From positions 3,224,001 to 3,288,000 of the forward strand of contig JAVHJL010000001.1 of the NCBI GenBank assembly GCA_036971715.1: a stretch of 64,000 nucleotides of DNA, given 5' to 3'. The first letter of the stretch is position 1. The number at the start of each line of letters is the position of its first letter. A program made the translations under genes and the position numbers. Under the pieces are notes generated by a model. The model had not been told where the DNA came from and made no database searches. It was given only the letters and a program-made list of their open reading frames with translations. This document shows positions 56,891-64,000 of this stretch, piece after piece. This stretch comes from Arthrobotrys musiformis. Its lineage: Eukaryota > Ascomycota > Orbiliomycetes > Orbiliales > Orbiliaceae.

Positions 56891-59528
56891 TCATGCGGTT
56901 CCGTTGATAGGTACCAGGCCATCCAATTCCTCCTTTCTAGCCTTATATATCATTTGTGCCTCCATCTCGCGTTTCTGGACAAACTCAACTTCTGACCTCA
57001 GAGCATCGAGACGTCTTGGGATAGCATCCTCCTCGGATATCGCCAGGGTCCTAAAGCTATCAAGCTTATTCTTTGCGTCCAAAACTGCGCCATAGGCCTC
57101 ACCAATCTTTTGTACAAGAACTTGCTGGCGCTTTTGGTAGCCTCCTAGTGTTAACCCGAGTTTCTTCTCTAGCTTATTGCCAGCCTCGGCGTTCTTGATG
57201 AGGTTCGATTGAACAGACTATAAGAGGGAAATTTAGTGAGTCAGTTGCTCAAAGGACAGGCCTCATTTGTGGGCGGTGAAAGACAAAACTTACATCAAAT
57301 ATATTCTTCATGACATCCTTCTTGTCCACTTCTTCGTCATCGCCATATCCATCCAAGCCGGGTAGCCCACCAGACCAATAGGTATCCACCCATCCGTTTT
57401 CGTAGGTTTTGTTCATCGTTTTCAAAATATCAGCTGGTAGCTCCACGAGGATCTCCAGCCGAGCCTTCTGAACATGATCGTCCTCCACCTCACTTAGGGG
57501 TTTTGGAATACCCGTGACTTTTCCTCCCTGTACCGGGAATTTCATGGCATCAGATGCGATTAGGAGGGACATCTCATTTTGAATAAGCTCTTCCGGTGAG
57601 GTGCCGTTTGTGGAGAAAGCCTTGTACAAGGCATCTATATCGAGCACGGTGGGGCGTGGCAGACCACGTTGCACCACTTGTGTCCTCCTTGCAAACTCAA
57701 GTCTCTCTTGTGCCTCTCTGATAGCCTTTAGCCGCTTATCACGTTCTGCAGCATCCTCCTCCATAACCTCGCCTGCCGCTTCACCTTCTGCATCCGGGTC
57801 ATCAATCTCAAACTCCCAACTCTCTTCCTTGGGTTTGGGCAAGTTCGCAAATCCAGCCTGAAGTTGTGATTTTAGAGATGTGAGTCTCATCTTCTGCTCA
57901 CGGGGGGTCTCGCCAACAAATCCGCCCATCCCGTTAGCGTTGATCGCAAGATTATCCCTGGGGGTACGCAGAGGGGTCTGGCCGGGGTGTCCTGGATGAA
58001 GAGGCGTGGCTCCAGGCATGCCTGGTCGCATTGGTGTAGCCATAGGGTTAGGAGTAACGATGGCTGATCTTCTTGGTGTCATGCCTTCAAAGCCGGTGGT
58101 CCCCTTGCCTTCGTGCAAGGGAGTATTTTCACCACCGAGAAGAGATGATTGGGTTTCAGTCAAAGCCCGGATATTGCGAATTTCGTTCGCAATATGGTCT
58201 TCCTGCGGGGGTGCCCTCGGGGTTCTAATCGGCATTCCACTGTTGATAACGTTGGTGTAGTCGCCGACCAGTCCCTTTGTCGACTCGTTTTCGCTCGACG
58301 AAGCCAGTTTGTTGGCGCTCGCACCGGCAAGACCCATTTTTACAATATCCTCCAATTCAGCATCCCCGACCTGTGGCATAGGAAGAACCAACTGTCGACG
58401 TTTGCTCATTTGCTCGGCCTCTCGGATTCGCTGGAGTTGGGCGACTTTTCTTGCCGCCTGAACATCTGCGTTCTGTCCTTTCTTCCGGCGCTTTGGATCG
58501 TTATCATCGTCCTGATCACCCTTCCGTTTCGATTGCACCACTGCCTTTCTCGGGTCGAATGCTTGTAGAGTTCTCTCGTTCCTTGCTTGTTCCTCTGATG
58601 TGTCGTAGAACCCGGCCGATGGCTTCTTCTCGAACGGAATGTCGGCATTGTAGTCCATCTGCCCCTTCTTCCTGTTGGTGAGCTTGATGTTGATACCGGC
58701 ATGTTTCAGTTCACGTCGCTTTTGCAAGACCGCCAGCCGTCGTGATGCTTCTAGTTGCCGTTCTCTGGCCTTTCGCTTTGCCTTTTTACCCTGGGTATTC
58801 GCAAGACGGGCACGTGCTTCGCTCAACATCTCCTTCTCGTCTTCGTCCATATCAATGGCGTCGGGACTACTCAAAGTTAGCGACTGTACACCCACACATT
58901 CCCTTACACGCCCAGTTGGCCAAAGAAGGGCACATACCGAGCAGGTTTCGTCTCCGGGTCAGGATCCATCTCCCCAGGACGGAGTTTCCTGACTTGGTCG
59001 GCGGTAGGTGCCAAAGTTTCAGCGCCATCTGGTCCTCCGAGCCCCAACTCTTCGTTTTCTCTAGCCTCTGCATCGTCGAGCAGCTTTTGGTATCGTTCGA
59101 GACATTGTGTAGCGGTTCTGCCGACGAGGGGAGCAATCGTTCGCCATTGTGTCGGCATCAACTTTGCAAGATGCAGAAGTTTCTCGTCCTCCTCTTTGCT
59201 CCATTCGATCTATAGCGTACGTTAGTTATATATGGTGATGATTGGGAAGTTGATGGTGCCTTCGTACCTTTCGAATACCGGGGTCTAGCCATTCTAGCCA
59301 TCTTGCCTTGCATTGCTTCGGAGTCTTTCGCGCAAGAAGGGAGGACACACGTGCCCATTGGTTGAGACCGTATTTGGAGACCGACGCCTTGAGGATTTCA
59401 TCCTCGACGTTGGTCCAGACGCCACCTATAGATTTGTATGTTAGGAGTCGTGTGCTGCGACGGATTTTTTGTACATATAAAAAGGAGTTTTATAGATAGA
59501 AAAAACACGTACCCTTCACGACAGGCAT
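56891..59528 (-). CDS. CEF1: pre-mRNA-splicing factor CEF1/CDC5 (Myb-type NTC core)
   Basis: Five exons: 59528-59513, 59425-59268, 59209-58938, 58866-57294 and 57217-56891, giving 781 aa. The protein starts MPVVKGGVWTN and has two Myb-like repeats with the conserved tryptophans (GVWTNVEDEILKA...QWARVSSLL; IEWSKEEDEKLLHLA...QWRTIAPLVG). Then come a basic helical region with RRKKG, repeated TP motifs (MATPMRP, ATPLHPG, QTPLRTP) and a C-terminal coiled-coil domain that binds Prp19. Cef1/Cdc5 is a core subunit of the Prp19/NineTeen complex, needed for spliceosome activation. The first exon is just 16 bases. It shares its complex with SYF1, also in this window. Confidence 0.96.
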
Positions 59529-61013
59529 CTTGGATTGTTCGAAGAACGGACAATACTAGTGCCGACACCGACACCGATACCAAGGGACTAGATGGCGATA
59601 GTATGAGAGGTGTTATAGGGTGTTAGCCGACGTGTGGGTGGCAGATGTGGTTCGGCAGCGACGCGATGAGGTAGATTGAGTGATCAAAGAAATCGAGAAT
59701 TTCGTGACGAGTCGTCCAAATGAATTGAGTCAGTCAGCCAGGTGTGTGTTGTGGTGTGGGAGCCATGTGTTGCTTTTTTCCCAAACGAACGAATGGGAAC
59801 GACCAGCAACACAGCGCAGCATCGCACAGCTGACCCCCCAAAAGCTGCCGGAAGCTGCCCAAACCTGCCCAAAAAGCCAACAACCTTCAGGCTCGATATC
59901 CTATTTGCCCCGCCAGGAATCCCGCGGGCAGCCAATCACGGCGTCATCACGGCCTCGTCGAAGGTCTAGAATGCCTGAAAGCAAGCAAGCAAGCAAAGCA
60001 CCACCGCGGCTGCAGCTAACCGTGCCGTCTTGGCCCTCGAGTTTCCTTCCACTTCCTACAGGTCCTACATACAGGACTGACATACTTGTCCGCTGGCTCG
60101 CTGTCATGTTGGCGCCGTTGTCGAGGCACAAACAATGAAAGTTGCAGGATTCAGGGAATCGTTGATTGCAACAATCATATCTTGCATTACCGCCGCTGAC
60201 CAGCACAGCGGCTACGTTTTCTCTCTTCTCTTTTTCTTTCTTTCTGGCTAACTTGGTCGAGTTTAGTCTTCTCCATCTTTTATATTAAAACACCTCTTTT
60301 TTTTCTTATTTTTCCTTTTTTTTTATTTTATTATATTTTTTATAAGCCCACTGTTTATAATACCCGGCGATATTTATTGGTGCCTGCATCTGCATGCTGA
60401 CTTTTATAGCTATAGAGGGGAACCCTAGTAGCTAAGAACTCCACCAAAAGGCTCCGAACCCAGGCCCCAGGCTACTTACTTAGTGCAATACTAAGTACAG
60501 TACTTAGGTGGACTGCTGTTGAGTCCCACCTACCAAAGACTAACTAACCACCTGATCCCAGTCTAGATCGATGCAAACCCGGTGCAGCCTGCGCATGCAG
60601 CTATAGGATCGGATTGGATTGGATTGCCGGGGGGGTTCTAGGAGTTGCATTGGATTCGATTGATCGATTGATCTGAGCAGAGCAATTGCAACCGTTAACC
60701 GTGATCATAGCTGCAGTTGCCTGGAGAAGCTAATCCGCTGCGTATTAATTCCTCACTGCTCTACCTCCCTCTGCCCCCTTCTATAATCTTCTATATACTC
60801 ATCACCATCACCATCTTCATCCTCTTCATTATCATCATCACCTTCATCATCACCTTTATCACCATTGTTGCTTGTTCCTGCGCTTTGTTCTAGCTCTTTC
60901 TCTCCAGCATCAACTGGTTGGTATTTCCTTTACTTCCTTGCATATATTACTACTATTCCTGCCTGGTTTACGAGACACAAAATAAACCCGTTCGTCCCCT
61001 ATATATCGACACG
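59529..61013. other. divergent promoter region of CEF1 and the Dicer gene
   Basis: 1.5 kb with no supported gene. It has AT-rich tracts (60296-60345), GATTGGATTGGATTG-type repeats near 60612-60626, and a CATCATCAC-rich pyrimidine leader (60796-60870) just before the Dicer start. The frame at 59680-60138 is not supported. Confidence 0.45.
60491..60507. repeat. CTAAGTAC-A-GTACTTAG inverted repeat
   Basis: Two 8-base perfect arms separated by one base, about 510 bases upstream of the Dicer start codon; possible dimeric-factor binding site. Role is speculative. Confidence 0.5.
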
Positions 61014-64000
61014 ATGGGGCCTGAACAAACGGGTTTCTATCAATCCGAACAATCCGATGCCATTATGCTCGACGCTCCCGGAGAGCCTGTTGCACCCATC
61101 CACCTTCTAGAAGAAATTCTAGACAGACAGGCCCGCGAATTTGCATCTAGGCTCCCAAATGGCAATGGCCTACTGCCAGATTCAATAGACGAGTCTGAAT
61201 TCAGGGACACAGCCATGGACTTTCACGTCGAAGAATCTGGGGATAAGAACGATGCTTCTGACGGCGAGGCTCGTGAGCCTGATATCGACGATGACTCTGA
61301 TGAGGATCCCGCAGACGCTGTTGTCATAACTCAAACTAGACGTATTGCGAAGAATGCACAAAAGAAAGCTTTTGAAAAATGGTATGCACATATCTCTTCT
61401 CAAAAACAGTCAATCCAATGTTGTGGTGCTGATCGTATATTGATCCAGGTTCTCCAAAAGAGCCCATGAGATTGAGAACGACCCAAAGAAACAGCCTCAG
61501 GATAACGACCTGGTGTCCATCAAGGATTTGCTCTCCAATACTGCAAAGGCAATTATCACAGACCCTCGAGAGTACCAGCTAGAACTCTTCGAAAAAGCCA
61601 AGTTGAGCAATACCATAGCTGTCCTAGATACAGGATCTGGTAAAACCCTAATTGCCACTCTCCTCATTCGTTGGATGCTCGAACTAGAGCTCGAAGAACG
61701 ATCGAAGGGAAAACCCCCTAAAGTTTGCGTTTTCCTTGTACGTGTAACTACTCCTGCATCTAGGAAATATTCTCTCCTACTGATTTTGCTTTTAGGTCAA
61801 CTCTGTCACCCTGGTTTTCCAACAAGCCGCGGTTCTAGAATGCAACTTAGATGCCCAAGTTGGGAAGTATTGCGGCGATATGGGCACAGATCTGTGGACC
61901 AAATCGCAATGGGACGCTAGGTTGAAATCTGACAGGATCATCGTCGCAACTGCGGACATTCTTTGGAACTGCTTGACACACTCCTTCGTTCGTATGAGTG
62001 ACATTTGCCTCTTGATATTCGATGAATGCCACCACACGAAGAAGCAGCATGCGTACGCAAGGTACTTGATTTTCTATCCACCTCCTCCATAGTTAATTGA
62101 AGGAATAACTATTTCTAACTACATGTTAGAATCATGAGGGATTTCTATGAAGCGGAAAGGGAAGAAACCCGACCTCGTATATTCGGGATGACGGCCTCGC
62201 CAGTAGACGCCCGTGTTGACCCAGTTAAGGCCGCACAGTCAGTCAATTAACCCTATCTCTGCTAACGTCATGCTGAACTAACATGTTGCCGAATAGACAA
62301 CTTGAGCGTCTCATGCATAGCCGTATCTGTACTACAAGTGACCCAGCATACATGAGGAAATTCCTACCTAGACCTGAAGAGATGACGCTTGAATACCAGA
62401 GCTCGCCAAACCCGGAACCGACAGCTCTCAACTTGAAGCTAGCGGCTTACCGAAACACCAAATGCCTTTCTAGTATATTCGGCTTTATCGATAACGTTGC
62501 AAGCCGTGACTTAGGCCCCTGGTGCTCAGACTTTATTTGGCAAATCACATTGACTGAGCTAGAGTCAGCCCGGCAAGAACGTCGAGCTGGAACGAACTCT
62601 TCTTCCAATCAACGAGAAGGCAGCGCGTTTAATTTAGAGGATGTCGATAGAGAAATTCAGTTGATCAAGGAGGCTAGGGCTATCGTAGAGACGCATAAGT
62701 TCGAGGAGCCGAGTTTAGGAGCAGCGTCTTTTAGTCCAAAACTCTTCATCCTACTCCGCTTCTTGGTACACGCGTTTACCCAGCACCCCGAATACAAATG
62801 CATCATCTTCGTCACCCGGCGACACACAGCTCAGTGCATCCAAGCCCTTTTAGGGAGAGTGTTCGAACAACATAACAAAAGTAGCAGCATCAGGTTGGGG
62901 ATCTTGGTAGGGAGCAGTGGCCAGCATGGAACGGACAGCATGACCTTCCGAGCCCAGACTCTAGCCCTGCACCGTTTCAAAAAAGGCATCACCAACTGTC
63001 TGATCGCAACGGCGGTAGCTGAGGAAGGTCTAGACGTCCCGGACTGCAACTTAGTGATCCGGTTTGATCTCTACGATACTATGATCAAATACGTCCAGTC
63101 TCGTGGCAGAGCTCGACATGCTACCTCGACCTACATCCACATGGTTGAACAGGGCAATCAGACCCACAAGAGGATCGTACACGACGGCCAAGAAGCCGAG
63201 AAGATTATGAAAAACTTCTGCAGCAAACTACCGGAAGATAGATTGTTAGACAAACAGGCTCCGACTGAGATTTTGGGACGTGATCCTTCTGATGATATGG
63301 CCTATATCGTCCCGGAGACTGGGGCAAAGCTGACGTTAAACTCGAGCATGCAAATTCTGAACCAGTTTGCAGACCACCTAGTAAGCGGTTCCGAATCGAA
63401 GTTCATGATTTTATATGCAGCAGTTAACTAATAACGGGCTTAGGGCACTGAAGAAGGGATGGGAGGTGAGCATGTCATGTACGTGGTTCAACCTCAACCC
63501 GGCCATGGTTTCAAATGTGAAGTCAAGATGCCCGAAACGTCGCCTATCAGATCCGTCGAAGGTGATACAGCCCGATCCAAGGGTGCAGCAAAACGACATG
63601 CTGCCTTCGAGGCCTGCAAAAGGCTCCACGAGGGAGGGTACTTGGATGAACATCTCATGCCAATCTACCAAAAGAAGCTTCGTCCCATGATGGCGAATGC
63701 TCAGCTCGCAGTTGACTCCCACAAAACCAGCTCCTATCCATCCCAGATCAAGCCGTCGTTCTGGGACCGCAAAGAACCACCAGTGCCAACAAGGCTTTGG
63801 GCCACTTGCCTCACTCTACGACACCCAAATCAGCTCGAGAAACCAAGTCAGGGAATATGCCTTGCAACTAGAGAGAAACCCCCTAAATTCCCGTCTTTTA
63901 CTCTTTATTTCGATCGTGGCGGTCAATCACTTGTTGATTGTGTCACAATGGATGAACCTATTATATGTGATGGGGACAAGGTTGAGCAGTTCAACCAGTT
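61014..64000 (+). CDS. Dicer-like protein (N-terminal part; continues past the window)
   Basis: Exons in view: 61014-61381, 61449-61737, 61796-62061, 62130-62237, 62297-63380 and 63444 to the window edge, all in frame. About 125 acidic N-terminal residues precede a DExD/H helicase: motif I DTGSGKT, DECH box in LLIFDECHH, FGMTASP (motif III-like), then a helicase C-terminal half with FVTRRHTA, ATAVAEEGLDVPDCNLVIRFD and QSRGRARH. After that come the Dicer dimerisation region (GAAKRHAAFEACKRLHEGGYLDEHLMP) and the start of the next domain (PTRLWATCLTLRHPNQ). Dicer cuts double-stranded RNA to small RNAs for RNA silencing. The long acidic N-terminus and helicase favour the fungal Dcl-1 group, but RNase III and PAZ-type regions are outside the window, so the paralogue is not certain. 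Helicase residues needed for ATPase activity are intact. Confidence 0.93.

Overview
The window reads as nuclear DNA of a filamentous ascomycete (Pezizomycotina). Protein genes on both strands are broken by short introns, mostly 55-110 bases, with GTAAGT/GTACGT/GTATGT donors, CTAAC/CTGAC-like branch points and TAG/CAG acceptors. The housekeeping genes are eukaryotic: V-ATPase, exosome, spliceosome, cytosolic Fe-S assembly and Dicer. The class cannot be fixed from sequence alone. I see no rRNA, CRISPR array or intact transposon, and no convincing tRNA.

Layout. 0.8-2.6 kb (-): single-pass membrane protein with a PPxY motif. 5.1-9.9 kb (-): large GT28 sterol-glucosyltransferase-like protein with a VPS13/ATG2-like segment and a C-terminal UIM array. 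13.4-15.2 kb (+): aldehyde dehydrogenase. 15.8-18.0 kb (-): F-box/LRR-like protein. 21.1-23.3 kb (-): tRNA-dihydrouridine synthase Dus3. 27.1-30.5 kb (+): Kin4-type kinase. 33.9-35.3 kb (+): second single-pass membrane protein with a PPPPY motif. 35.8-37.0 kb (-): V-ATPase subunit D, divergent from the splicing factor SYF1 (37.5-40.5 kb, +). 41.5-46.2 kb (+): two spliced micro-genes, one disordered basic protein and a possible third small ORF. 47.3-48.0 kb (-): small conserved-looking protein. 52.0-52.7 kb (-): probable tail-anchored protein. 54.2-55.3 kb (+): exosome subunit MTR3, convergent with NBP35 (55.5-56.6 kb, -). 56.9-59.5 kb (-): splicing factor CEF1/CDC5. From 61.0 kb (+): Dicer-like protein, cut by the window edge.

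Themes. RNA metabolism is over-represented: two Prp19-complex (NTC) subunits (SYF1, CEF1), exosome MTR3, Dus3 and Dicer. Three proteins carry PPxY motifs of the kind bound by Rsp5-type ubiquitin ligases, and one of them also has eight or nine UIM-like helices, so a ubiquitin/membrane-traffic theme is possible. Gene models were rebuilt by hand from splice signals; every multi-exon model given keeps frame across all junctions. Gene-free stretches of 3-4 kb (9.9-13.4, 18.0-21.1, 23.3-27.1, 30.5-33.9, 48.0-52.0 kb) hold only short unsupported ORFs, simple repeats and a few palindromes.

Best candidates for something new: the GT28 + VPS13/ATG2-like + UIM protein, whose last UIM sits in a small terminal exon past an apparent stop; an 11-base micro-exon in VMA8; alternative 3' splice sites in KIN4 that would give a kinase without its regulatory tail; and a cluster of hairpins near 46.4-46.6 kb.
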